A DNA stretch of 8,892 nucleotides from Desulfuromusa sp. (GTDB lineage: Bacteria; Desulfobacterota; Desulfuromonadia; Desulfuromonadales; Geopsychrobacteraceae). The notes under the pieces are model-generated. The model was not told the DNA's origin. It saw only the letters and a program-made list of their open reading frames with translations, and ran no database searches. Shown here piece by piece: positions 1 through 6,469 of this stretch. Each line of letters starts with the position of its first letter. Position 1 is the stretch's first letter. Both the position numbers and the translations under genes were made by a program. The DNA lies in assembly GCA_021647765.1 (NCBI GenBank), contig JAKIUD010000095.1, positions 1-8,892 on the forward strand. The letters run 5' to 3'.

Positions 1-53
1 TAACCTAAAAACATGATGCGTATTTCTCTGAAGTTCCATGTCCTGAATAATAC

Positions 54-103
54 AGACTGGGACAAGCCCAGTCTACACTATCCAGCACGGGGGCAAGCCC
101 CCG
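54..103. repeat. Pair of strong hairpins in the left intergenic region
   Basis: Two inverted repeats lie close together. The first has perfect 8-bp arms, AGACTGGG (54-61) and CCCAGTCT (67-74), around the loop ACAAG. The second has 6-bp GC arms, CGGGGG (88-93) and CCCCCG (98-103), around CAAG, followed by AGATTTT. The shared 'GGG(A/C/G)CAAGCCC' core suggests two copies of one small palindromic repeat type that is scattered in some proteobacterial genomes. The second could also end transcription from a gene left of the window, although its T-run is short. No gene is supported between 1 and 298; the short reading frame across this region (13-126) is only read-through of the repeats. Confidence 0.6.
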
Positions 104-137
104 AGATTTTCGCTACGCTCTGTTAAAGTCCAGTGAC

Positions 138-217
138 CGTCATTCCAGCGCAGGCTGAAATCGAGAAGTTTCCTGGGTTCATCAAAAAACAGGATCCCCG
201 TTTTCACGAGGATGACG
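138..217. repeat. Decayed dispersed palindromic repeat element
   Basis: This stretch matches a well-known type of intergenic repeat whose translation reads like 'VIPAQAGIQ...DPRFHGDD'. It contains two stem-loops. ATTCCAGC (142-149) pairs with GCTGAAAT (154-161), and ATCCCCGT (194-201) pairs with ACGAGGAT (206-213). Each stem has one mismatch, in both cases explained by a G-to-A change in the right arm. The outer ends (GTCATT near 139, GATGAC near 211) are also inverted. Such elements are non-coding, and the reading frame through it (133-360) should not be called a gene. The central part, about 162-193, shows no symmetry. Confidence 0.7.
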
Positions 218-260
218 ACTTTTGCAAGAGGCTCTTATATTATCTCTTATATATCTTTCA

Positions 261-280
261 CAAGCAGCAATCCCTGCTTG
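261..280 (+). promoter_or_regulatory. Hairpin in the 5' leader of the M99 peptidase gene
   Basis: Perfect 7-bp arms, CAAGCAG (261-267) and CTGCTTG (274-280), enclose a 6-nt loop and end 18 nt before the chosen start codon at 299. The hairpin would form in the untranslated leader if transcription starts in the AT-rich tract just upstream, which holds a direct repeat of CTCTTATAT at 232-240 and 244-252. A regulatory role is possible but unproven. No convincing -35/-10 pair was found for this gene. Confidence 0.35.
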
Positions 281-298
281 ATCGTCGTTGTAGGTGTT

Positions 299-1663
299 AT
301 GAGGTTTTTCTTTTTATTGTTTGTCATGTTGATTTCAGCAACCCACCTTTTCGCGGCTGACTTCAGTTTCCACCAACAACAAGGGACACGACAGGGGTCA
401 ACCCTGCTGGTCATCGGTGGGATCGATGGCGATGAGCCCGGCGGTTTCCATGCGGCAGCCACACTGGTAACCCACTACCAGGTGCAACGTGGCAATCTAT
501 GGATTGTCCCCAATCTGAACTTCGAGAGCATTTTGAAGCGTCAGCGTGGCAATATGAACCTGAAATTTGCCTCTATTTCCAAACATGATCATCAGTACCA
601 ACAAGTGCAGCAGATCAAAAAGATCATCACCCAGCCACAGGTTGACCTGATTCTCAATCTCCACGATGGGAGTGGATTTTACCATCCTGAACGGATCAAC
701 AGTCAACGCAATCCCAACCGCTGGGGGCAGAGTTGCGTCATCGATCAAAGTCGGATAGAAAATGTGCGGTTTGGCAACCTGGAACATCTGGCTGAAATAA
801 TTATACAACAGATCAACTCAAAAACCTCCACACAAGGTCAGAATTTTCTGCTTAAAAATATGCACACAGCAACAGATCGAAAGGCTATTGCGGCAAAAAA
901 ATCCCTCTCATACTTTGCCGTGCGCAACCAAAAGCCATGCCTGTCAGTGGAAGCCAGCAAAACCCACTCGGTCTCCCTGCGAACCTACTATCACCTGCTT
1001 GCCCTGGAAGCGACCATGCAGCAAATGGGTATCCATTTTACTCGGGACTTTCAGCTTACTCCCCAGGGGGTAAAACAAATTATTAAGGACGATGCGGTGC
1101 TGGCACTCGTCGGCGGTCGGGTTCAACTTGAACTGAATAATATGCGTACCACAATTAAAAATTTCCCCCTGCCAGAGACCGGCACGCCAAAATTCACCGC
1201 CAACAATCCATTAATTACTTTGCTCCCTGCTGACAATCGCTATCGCATACATTATGGCAACAACCGATTAGCCTTTATCAATCCTCACTTCGTTGATCTT
1301 GACCGCAGTATTGACAGCGTTAAAATGGTGATTGATGGCATGTTACAGTCGGTTTCGTTCGGTTCAATCGTTCCGGTCAAAAAAAACTTTCTGGTAAAAG
1401 AGCAACAGGGCTACCGGGTTAATGTCGTTGGTTTTTCCAAGCCCGGACATCCTAATGACGGCCATTTACCAATCAGTCATGCGCAGCTGAAGCAAAGCTA
1501 CTCAATCGACAAAGCAGGACAACTTTATCGGGTGGAAATCTATCGAAATGAGCGTTTCAGCGGTATGATTCTGGTTGATTTTCGTCAAAAAAGTGTCAGA
1601 AAAGAACCACTTATAGCTCGAATTCATCCCATAAATCTTGAATCAGACCAGCAATATAATTAA
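299..1663 (+). CDS. Secreted M99-family (Csd4-like) peptidoglycan carboxypeptidase
   Basis: The protein is 454 residues from the ATG at 299. This start is chosen because a clear Sec signal peptide follows at once (basic residue 2, hydrophobic 3-18, likely cleavage near Ala19-Ala20); the longer frame from 212 would bury it. TAGGTG just upstream is only a weak ribosome site. The mature part resembles Helicobacter Csd4/Campylobacter Pgp1, zinc D,L-carboxypeptidases that trim murein tripeptides in the periplasm and set cell shape. Visible motifs are GGIDGDEPGGF (40-50), NLHDGSGFY (120-128) and SVEASK (216-221). By alignment from memory, Asp43, Glu46 and His122 would bind zinc and Glu218 would be the catalytic acid; the His-to-Glu spacing (96) is close to that of Csd4 (94). 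Csd4 has Gln where this protein has Asp43. The C-terminal half probably forms the accessory beta domains. The family is fairly sure; substrate and effect on shape are inferred. Confidence 0.82.
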   Translation: MRFFFLLFVMLISATHLFAADFSFHQQQGTRQGSTLLVIGGIDGDEPGGFHAAATLVTHYQVQRGNLWIVPNLNFESILKRQRGNMNLKFASISKHDHQYQQVQQIKKIITQPQVDLILNLHDGSGFYHPERINSQRNPNRWGQSCVIDQSRIENVRFGNLEHLAEIIIQQINSKTSTQGQNFLLKNMHTATDRKAIAAKKSLSYFAVRNQKPCLSVEASKTHSVSLRTYYHLLALEATMQQMGIHFTRDFQLTPQGVKQIIKDDAVLALVGGRVQLELNNMRTTIKNFPLPETGTPKFTANNPLITLLPADNRYRIHYGNNRLAFINPHFVDLDRSIDSVKMVIDGMLQSVSFGSIVPVKKNFLVKEQQGYRVNVVGFSKPGHPNDGHLPISHAQLKQSYSIDKAGQLYRVEIYRNERFSGMILVDFRQKSVRKEPLIARIHPINLESDQQYN

Positions 1664-1665
1664 AC

Positions 1666-2607
1666 TCAACGCCGCACCCGGTTCAGCAGTTTCTGATATT
1701 TTTCGACAACCTTTTCGTCTTTTTTGGCTTTTAGCTGTAATCGTCGTACTGCTGAACTCAGGGAAGAGACTTCGCGACCCAACCGCTTACCAAGGGCGGT
1801 CATAGTGTCACATCCGGTTTCCAGATAGAGCCAGGCAAGATAAGCCCGTGCTTCAGCATTAAGTCGATTTTTTCCCGGAGCGGCAAGTTCTGCCTCGGTT
1901 AATTTGTAACGTTCCAGGACAATCCGTAATACTTTTTCCGGACTGATCCTGGGTTGATATTTCTGACGTGACAGCTTCATTACCCCGCGAACAAATTCTT
2001 CATCACCAAGAATGCGTGGATCGTACTCGCTACCACGGCTGAAATTAACCTTGGCTTCCTCGGCTGATCCTTCATTGACATAGGCATGAAATTTCATCAG
2101 CGCACGGATTCCCGTCTCTTCAATTTGCAGATAGGTTCTCTCGGTCGAAAGCCAGAGCACTTTCTCGCGTCCACAATAGGCGAGGTGACTGCTCCATAAA
2201 TAGTTCATTGGTGCACTTGCAAGTCCGGTTCGAATCGGAGCCAAGTGGACTTCCCGTACCAGCGCCAACAAATAGTCTTCCGGATTAATCAAAATTGCTT
2301 TGTAGCGCCCCTGAAACAGATGTCCAACCTGGTTGTGCCAGTCATTAAACCAGCGAGTATAACGAAAACCAAGTTGCTGCATAATCCGCGAGAGTGGCAC
2401 ATCAGCAACTTCAATCACCAGCTGAAGAGAGTTCGGCAGCAAGCAATAAGCATGGACTTTATGACCGAACTTCTCAATCCCCTCTTGAATCAACAACAGC
2501 AAACGGCTGTAGTCGGTTGCATCAAGAAATACGGGTTGATTGCCATTGCCGTGCAAGGTGACATAATAAACTGCTCCGGGAAAATGTAACCGGGGTTTCC
2601 GTGCCAT
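1666..2607 (-). CDS. RAYT-family (IS200-like) protein, catalytically dead, with DnaA-C-like domain
   Basis: The 313-residue protein starts at the ATG at 2607, preceded by GAGGAG six bases upstream; the frame extending to 2652 lacks such a site. Residues 1-145 match the REP-associated tyrosine transposase fold (MARKPRLHFPGAVYYV, GHLFQGRYKAIL at 95-106, YLWSSHLAY at 136-144). These Y1 enzymes normally use an HUH histidine pair and a tyrosine to nick single-stranded DNA. Here the usual NHxHL reads NSLQL (59-63), and the usual RYIHLNP reads REVHLAP (118-124). Both histidines and the tyrosine are therefore gone, yet the frame is intact and well formed. Residues about 222-290 resemble the DnaA C-terminal DNA-binding domain found in many Geobacter-type RAYTs. 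The protein may be a domesticated DNA binder. Its stop lies 2 bp from that of the convergent peptidase. There are no terminal repeats marking an insertion sequence, and it stands 140 bp apart from the transporter operon. Confidence 0.85.
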   Translation of the reverse strand: MARKPRLHFPGAVYYVTLHGNGNQPVFLDATDYSRLLLLIQEGIEKFGHKVHAYCLLPNSLQLVIEVADVPLSRIMQQLGFRYTRWFNDWHNQVGHLFQGRYKAILINPEDYLLALVREVHLAPIRTGLASAPMNYLWSSHLAYCGREKVLWLSTERTYLQIEETGIRALMKFHAYVNEGSAEEAKVNFSRGSEYDPRILGDEEFVRGVMKLSRQKYQPRISPEKVLRIVLERYKLTEAELAAPGKNRLNAEARAYLAWLYLETGCDTMTALGKRLGREVSSLSSAVRRLQLKAKKDEKVVEKYQKLLNRVRR

Positions 2608-2653
2608 ATTAAACTCCTCGATCAAAAAGAAATTGCAAGCCTGCCCCCCCATA

Positions 2654-2671
2654 GCTACTGTTGACAGTAGC
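2654..2671. repeat. Perfect palindrome between the phosphodiesterase and RAYT genes
   Basis: GCTACTGT (2654-2661) and ACAGTAGC (2664-2671) are perfect 8-bp arms around TG. The palindrome sits 46 bp upstream of the RAYT start and 77 bp past the end of the phosphodiesterase gene. In the minus-strand transcript it is followed by a G-rich tract, not a U-run, so it is a poor intrinsic terminator for the operon. It could be an operator, a weak terminator or a REP-like site; RAYT genes are often flanked by such sites. The rest of 2608-2747 shows no gene. Confidence 0.4.
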
Positions 2672-2747
2672 AGATTTTAACTTTAATACAAACTTAAATT
2701 GATAGGTAAAAAGGGGGGAAACTGGATTTACATTTTAAGCAGGAGGG

Positions 2748-3563
2748 TTATTCAGCTGAGGAAAATTCTTCGAATAAATAGGGGCCGGCCGTTTCTCGAA
2801 CGTAGATTGTATGTGATATCAGGTTTTTTTCTGGAGTCCAGTAATGCAGCTGATAACCTGGCACATCCAAGGTGAACTGTGAAGGGAGTTTCATGGTCAG
2901 ATCAAGAACCAGCGGAATCCCCATACTGGGTGCAGCACTGATAACAGTCCCCCGCCAGCCGACATGAGCCTGCAGATGGATATGTCCACAAAGGATAGTT
3001 TTTATATTGGTATATTTCTCAATAATATCCCCAAATCTATCCGCACCCACAAATCCATCAACATCAGTTTCGAGGACTCCACACTTAACTGGGGGATGAT
3101 GCGTAAAAATAACTGTCGGTTGTTCTCTGGCTTCAGATAATCGTTCTTCAAGCCACGCTGCTCTAGCGTTACAGATCTTACCACCCGGCTCACCGGGTAC
3201 GGTACTGTCCATCCCAATCAATCGAAGAGCGTAACCTTCAATCACATAGCTGATAAAGCCCTGATCCATAGTCGGGCAGGCTTGCCCGCCAAATACTGAC
3301 CAGAGACTTGATCGTTCATCATGGTTGCCGGGAATAATAAAGAAAGGATAGTGGAGTTGAGCCAGAAGGCTTGCCGCCCGTTCGGTTTCTTCTAAAAGCC
3401 CACTGTAGGTAATATCCCCGGTAACAAGGACAAGATCCGGCTTTGGTTTTAATTGGTTGATATGTTCGACACAGCATGCCAGATTTTCGGCTGTAGGGGC
3501 AATACCGTAGGCTTTCTTACCCCATCCGGCAATATGAAGGTCGCTTATGTGGGCAATAAGCAT
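2748..3563 (-). CDS. GpdQ-type cytoplasmic glycerophosphodiesterase (calcineurin-like metallophosphoesterase)
   Basis: The 271-residue protein begins at the ATG at 3563, with AGGG eight bases upstream. It carries the full two-metal phosphoesterase set: Asp8 and His10 (HISDLH), Asp50 (VTGD), Asn80 (GNHD), His156 (THHPP), and His194/His196 (CGHIH). These fall at, or one residue from, the positions of the metal ligands of Enterobacter GpdQ (274 residues). The C-terminal AGPYLFEE also matches the GpdQ tail (AGPWLYDE). GpdQ hydrolyses glycerophosphoethanolamine and related diesters to glycerol-3-phosphate. There is no signal peptide, so it acts in the cytoplasm. It is the last gene of the transporter operon, 47 bp after the second permease, which suggests it acts on the imported solute. 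A related cyclic-nucleotide phosphodiesterase (CpdA-like) is the main alternative; the GpdQ-like ends and the glycerophosphate-type neighbours argue against it. Confidence 0.85.
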   Translation of the reverse strand: MLIAHISDLHIAGWGKKAYGIAPTAENLACCVEHINQLKPKPDLVLVTGDITYSGLLEETERAASLLAQLHYPFFIIPGNHDERSSLWSVFGGQACPTMDQGFISYVIEGYALRLIGMDSTVPGEPGGKICNARAAWLEERLSEAREQPTVIFTHHPPVKCGVLETDVDGFVGADRFGDIIEKYTNIKTILCGHIHLQAHVGWRGTVISAAPSMGIPLVLDLTMKLPSQFTLDVPGYQLHYWTPEKNLISHTIYVRETAGPYLFEEFSSAE

Positions 3564-3610
3564 CTGAAAAACCCTAAAGAATCCTGCTGCAAACGACTGT
3601 CACCTATCAG

Positions 3611-4465
3611 CTACTCGCTCTTACGATGGAGGAAAAAACTGATTGAAGCCGCCAGGGTAATAAAAGCGACAATCATGAATGATACCGCATTGAGCACTGG
3701 AGTTGAGCTGAACTTAATCCGCGAATATAAATCCACCGGCAAGGTCGGATCTGAACCGACCAGAAAAATAGTGGTGTTAAAATTTGAAAAACTGATGAGA
3801 AAAGCCACGATAAATGCACCAATAATAGCCGGACGTAAAAACGGCAAGGTAATCAAATAGATCACCTGCAACCTGGTGGCTCTCAAACTTAGAGCCGCTT
3901 CTTCAAGGGTTCGATCAAATTTTTTCAGGCGGGCACTCACTAACAGCATGACATAGGTTGCACCGAAAGAGAATTGGCCAATGACCACCAGCCAGAAGCT
4001 GGGGCGAAGGAATTCGACATCCACGCCAAAGGTGTCTTCCAGGTAAAGTCCAGCATTTGTCGAACTGAGCAGAATTGAAATCCCCAGAACCACGCCAGGA
4101 ATAACCAGGGGTGCCAAGGCCAAAAAGTAGAGCAGCCCTTTGAGCCGAAAATTTTCCTCTTCAAATAACAGTGCCGCCATAGTCCCGACAACAGTCGAAA
4201 ACAGGGCAACAAAAAAACCGGTCTTGAAACTGGTCCAGATGCTCAACAAAAGGTTAGTATCTTTAAACAATCCAAGCCGCTCATTGGTATCAGCAAAAAA
4301 CCAGTCAAGGGAGAAACCCTGCCAGGGCAGGGCAATATAATGGGAATCGTTAAATGCCAGGATACAGATGGTCACCAGCGGCATAATCAGAAAAATATAG
4401 AATAAGGTGATATAGAAGCGATAACCAGTTATATACAGTCGAGAGCATGGTAATGAACGGATCAT
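3611..4465 (-). CDS. ABC transporter permease, PotC-like
   Basis: This 284-residue inner-membrane protein has about six hydrophobic segments (near 18-36, 78-101, 110-133, 157-177, 209-231 and 258-277). It is one half of the translocation channel of the importer encoded by the operon. The ATG overlaps the stop of the preceding permease gene by four bases (ATGA, 4462-4465), which indicates translational coupling. The EAA loop that contacts the ATPase is present (EEAALSLRATRLQVIYLITLP region, 188-208), but the conserved glycine six residues after the EAA glutamate is Arg195, encoded by AGA at 3881-3883. One base change from GGA would account for it. The partner permease keeps the glycine. PotC/HydC-type membership follows from size, topology and gene order; the substrate cannot be read from the permease itself. 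Confidence 0.87.
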   Translation of the reverse strand: MIRSLPCSRLYITGYRFYITLFYIFLIMPLVTICILAFNDSHYIALPWQGFSLDWFFADTNERLGLFKDTNLLLSIWTSFKTGFFVALFSTVVGTMAALLFEEENFRLKGLLYFLALAPLVIPGVVLGISILLSSTNAGLYLEDTFGVDVEFLRPSFWLVVIGQFSFGATYVMLLVSARLKKFDRTLEEAALSLRATRLQVIYLITLPFLRPAIIGAFIVAFLISFSNFNTTIFLVGSDPTLPVDLYSRIKFSSTPVLNAVSFMIVAFITLAASISFFLHRKSE

Positions 4466-5316
4466 GAGCCAACCTTATCAAGTTTCTGCCCTGACAGCTT
4501 GAGCGCTACCCAGACAATGGACGAGGACAACAACAGCAACAAAAATCCAAACGCTGCCCCTTCACTCCAGTTAAATGTCGCCAGGAATTTATTGTATATC
4601 TGTTCAGTAAACCAGAGTGAACTTTTGCCCCCGAGGATATTTGGAGCAACATAATCACCAATTACCAGCATGAAGACGATAATCCCGCCAGAAACGATAC
4701 CGGGGGTGGTGTAGGGAATGACAATCTGACGAAAAATAGTCCACTTTGAAGCACCCAGATCGCTGGCAGCTTCAATCAAACTGTCATCCATACTCTCCAG
4801 TGCCGACATCATCGGCACAATCATGAATAGCATCGATATATACAGAAGACCAATTGTCATACTGAAATTGGTGAACAGCATCTCAACGGGGGTATCAATC
4901 ACCCCAATCTTTAGCAGGAAACTATTGATCACCCCGTTGTCACGCAGCAGAATCATCCAGCCATAAACAGTGACCAATTCCCCAATCCAGATCGGGATCA
5001 GCAGCAACAAGGTCATGAAGCTACTGTAGCGTTTCCCGACAACCTTGGTCAGAAAAAATGCTACGGGAAAGGTGACGACAAAGGCAAGGATGGTAACACC
5101 GATCGAATAAAGAGCGGTTTGCACAAAGGTGAACCAGTAGATTGAGTCTTCAAAAAACGCCAGATAATTGTTCAGGGAGAAGACCCATAAGCCATCATCC
5201 GTTTCAAAGCGAAAGGATCTGAATAACATATCCAGGTGAGGAATCACGATCAATGCCAGCAACCATAAAAGCACCGGTGTTATCAGGAGATAAAATGTGC
5301 TGTTACTTTTCTTCAT
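4462..5316 (-). CDS. ABC transporter permease, PotB-like
   Basis: This 284-residue inner-membrane protein has an N-terminal membrane segment (8-26) and about five more (66-90, 100-122, 150-172, 206-228 and 257-275). It is the first permease of the importer. The EAA loop is canonical: Glu182-Ala-Ala, Gly188, and Ile200-Pro201 at the end. The gene begins 4 bp after the ATPase stop, and its ribosome site (AAGGA) lies inside the last ATPase codons, so the two genes are probably translated together. PotB-type features include the extended periplasmic loop after the first helix. It should pair with the next permease as a heterodimer that takes solute from the periplasmic binding protein. Confidence 0.88.
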   Translation of the reverse strand: MKKSNSTFYLLITPVLLWLLALIVIPHLDMLFRSFRFETDDGLWVFSLNNYLAFFEDSIYWFTFVQTALYSIGVTILAFVVTFPVAFFLTKVVGKRYSSFMTLLLLIPIWIGELVTVYGWMILLRDNGVINSFLLKIGVIDTPVEMLFTNFSMTIGLLYISMLFMIVPMMSALESMDDSLIEAASDLGASKWTIFRQIVIPYTTPGIVSGGIIVFMLVIGDYVAPNILGGKSSLWFTEQIYNKFLATFNWSEGAAFGFLLLLLSSSIVWVALKLSGQKLDKVGS

Positions 5317-5320
5317 CGGT

Positions 5321-6379
5321 CTAATCCTTATAGCATTTTAAATCATCTTGATGAACACCCACCTGGATATCATCGCCCTCCCGTAAATCTTCGAATTGGG
5401 CATTTTGCGGCAACGAAATCAGGACTTCCTGATGACCCGATTTAATGATTGCCGCTATTTTGGTGTTAGAGCCATCAAACAGAATCGACTTAACCTGCAT
5501 CTCTATGCGCTCAATTCCGGAAAGATCTGCAGCTGGGTTGAGAATAAATGCTTCTGGGCGGATAAAAAGTTTCTTTGGTTGAAAATCAAGTTTCTGTTTA
5601 GCCAAGATACAGCCTTTGCTGGTTGTCAACTTACCATTGACATAACTGGAAATATCAAACTCATTGCTCTCCCCGACAAAACCGGCAACGAACGATGTTT
5701 CAGGATTTTTATACAGACACTTCGGAGTATCTATCTGTTCAAATCGACCCTCATTCATCACCGCGACAGTATCACTCATAACCAATGCTTCCGACTGGTC
5801 ATGGGTAATATAAATGAAGGTTGTGCCAATCTCTTTTTGCAGAACCTTGAGTTCAACCTTCATATGTTCACGCAGTTTCCGATCCAGAGCTCCGAGGGGT
5901 TCATCCAGCAGCAGGATCTCCGGTTTCAGAACCAATGATCGGGCAATTGCCACCCGTTGGCGCTGCCCCCCCGATAGCTCCGTTACTTTTTTCTTTTCAA
6001 ATCCAACCAGTCCAACCCGCTCAAGCATTTCATTCACCCGGCTTTGGACTTCAGATTTGGGTAAGCGTTGTCGTTGCAAGCCAAAAGCGACATTTTTCTC
6101 AACATTCATCATCGGGAACAGTGCCAGGTTTTGAAAGACAATATTGACCGGTCGTCTTTCCGGCGGAATCCCTTTCATCGATTCTCCGCGAATCAGCAAG
6201 TCGCCTGCTGTCTCTTCTTCAAAACCGGAGATCATTCGCAGCAGAGTGGTTTTCCCGCAACCGGAGCCACCAAGAATTGAAAAGAAACCGCCATCTTCGA
6301 CATTGAAACTGACGGAATCAACAGCCGTAAAATTGCCAAACTTCTTGGTCAAATTTTTAATTTCGAGAACGTAATTCAT
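5321..6379 (-). CDS. ABC transporter ATP-binding protein, PotA-like (with C-terminal TOBE domain)
   Basis: This 352-residue protein is the cytoplasmic motor of the importer. It has Walker A GGSGCGKT (37-44), Q-loop Gln83, signature LSGGQ (135-139), Walker B ILLLDE (155-160), D-loop ALD (164-166) and switch His193. The second Walker A residue is Gly38 where most relatives of this family have Pro; this is tolerated in the loop. After about residue 235 comes a TOBE-type regulatory domain (LFIRPEAF near 269-276), as in PotA, FbpC and UgpC. The ATG at 6379 has AGAGG upstream. The gene is separated from the upstream binding-protein gene by 90 bp that hold a strong hairpin, but is otherwise tightly packed with the downstream permeases. 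The sequence alone does not identify the substrate. Confidence 0.9.
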   Translation of the reverse strand: MNYVLEIKNLTKKFGNFTAVDSVSFNVEDGGFFSILGGSGCGKTTLLRMISGFEEETAGDLLIRGESMKGIPPERRPVNIVFQNLALFPMMNVEKNVAFGLQRQRLPKSEVQSRVNEMLERVGLVGFEKKKVTELSGGQRQRVAIARSLVLKPEILLLDEPLGALDRKLREHMKVELKVLQKEIGTTFIYITHDQSEALVMSDTVAVMNEGRFEQIDTPKCLYKNPETSFVAGFVGESNEFDISSYVNGKLTTSKGCILAKQKLDFQPKKLFIRPEAFILNPAADLSGIERIEMQVKSILFDGSNTKIAAIIKSGHQEVLISLPQNAQFEDLREGDDIQVGVHQDDLKCYKD

Positions 6380-6410
6380 GCTGGCCTCTAGGAATCACTA
6401 AGGAAGGGGA

Positions 6411-6443
6411 GCTTGAACACCCCTGCTTCAGGGATGTTCAAGC
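6411..6443 (-). promoter_or_regulatory. Intercistronic stem-loop between binding-protein and ATPase genes
   Basis: A 33-nt inverted repeat fills the middle of the 90-bp gap. Outer arms of 9 bp (GCTTGAACA 6411-6419, TGTTCAAGC 6435-6443) and inner arms of 5 bp (CCCTG, CAGGG) enclose a 3-nt loop. The only non-paired position, 6420/6434, is C-A on the plus strand but becomes a U-G wobble in the minus-strand transcript, giving 15 continuous pairs in the operon mRNA. It is followed by a mixed pyrimidine stretch (CUCCCCUUCCUU), not a clean U-run. The best fit is a stabilising or partial-termination hairpin that yields more binding protein than membrane components, as seen in other binding-protein operons. 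Confidence 0.65.
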
Positions 6444-6469
6444 ATTACATTGCAATATCACATTGGAAA

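Noticed and set aside
54..103. Start of a CRISPR array
   Set aside because: There are only two short hairpins of different sequence, with no regularly spaced identical repeats.
212..298. Longer N-terminus for the peptidase from ATG 212
   Set aside because: It would put 29 residues before an otherwise typical signal peptide, and its codons cover the AT-rich leader and its hairpin.
133..360. Small open reading frame beginning MTVIPAQAEIEK
   Set aside because: It is read-through of the dispersed palindromic repeat (138-217) into the peptidase leader. The 'VIPAQA...DPRFHEDD' wording is a known artefact of translating such repeats.
1666..2652. Active IS200-type insertion sequence
   Set aside because: The HUH histidines and catalytic tyrosine are replaced, no terminal repeats or subterminal hairpins frame the gene, and no TnpB partner is present.
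3453..3860. Plus-strand reading frame of 135 codons
   Set aside because: It is a shadow opposite the phosphodiesterase start and the permease end; it has no recognisable motif and conflicts with two well-supported genes.
5396..5938. Plus-strand reading frame of 180 codons
   Set aside because: It lies entirely opposite the ATPase gene, which has all its ABC motifs, and its own translation shows no domain.
6399..6443. Rho-independent terminator ending a single-gene binding-protein transcript
   Set aside because: The stem is strong, but the following stretch is mixed C/U without a U-run. It is better described as a stabilising or partial-termination hairpin, with the downstream genes still in the operon.
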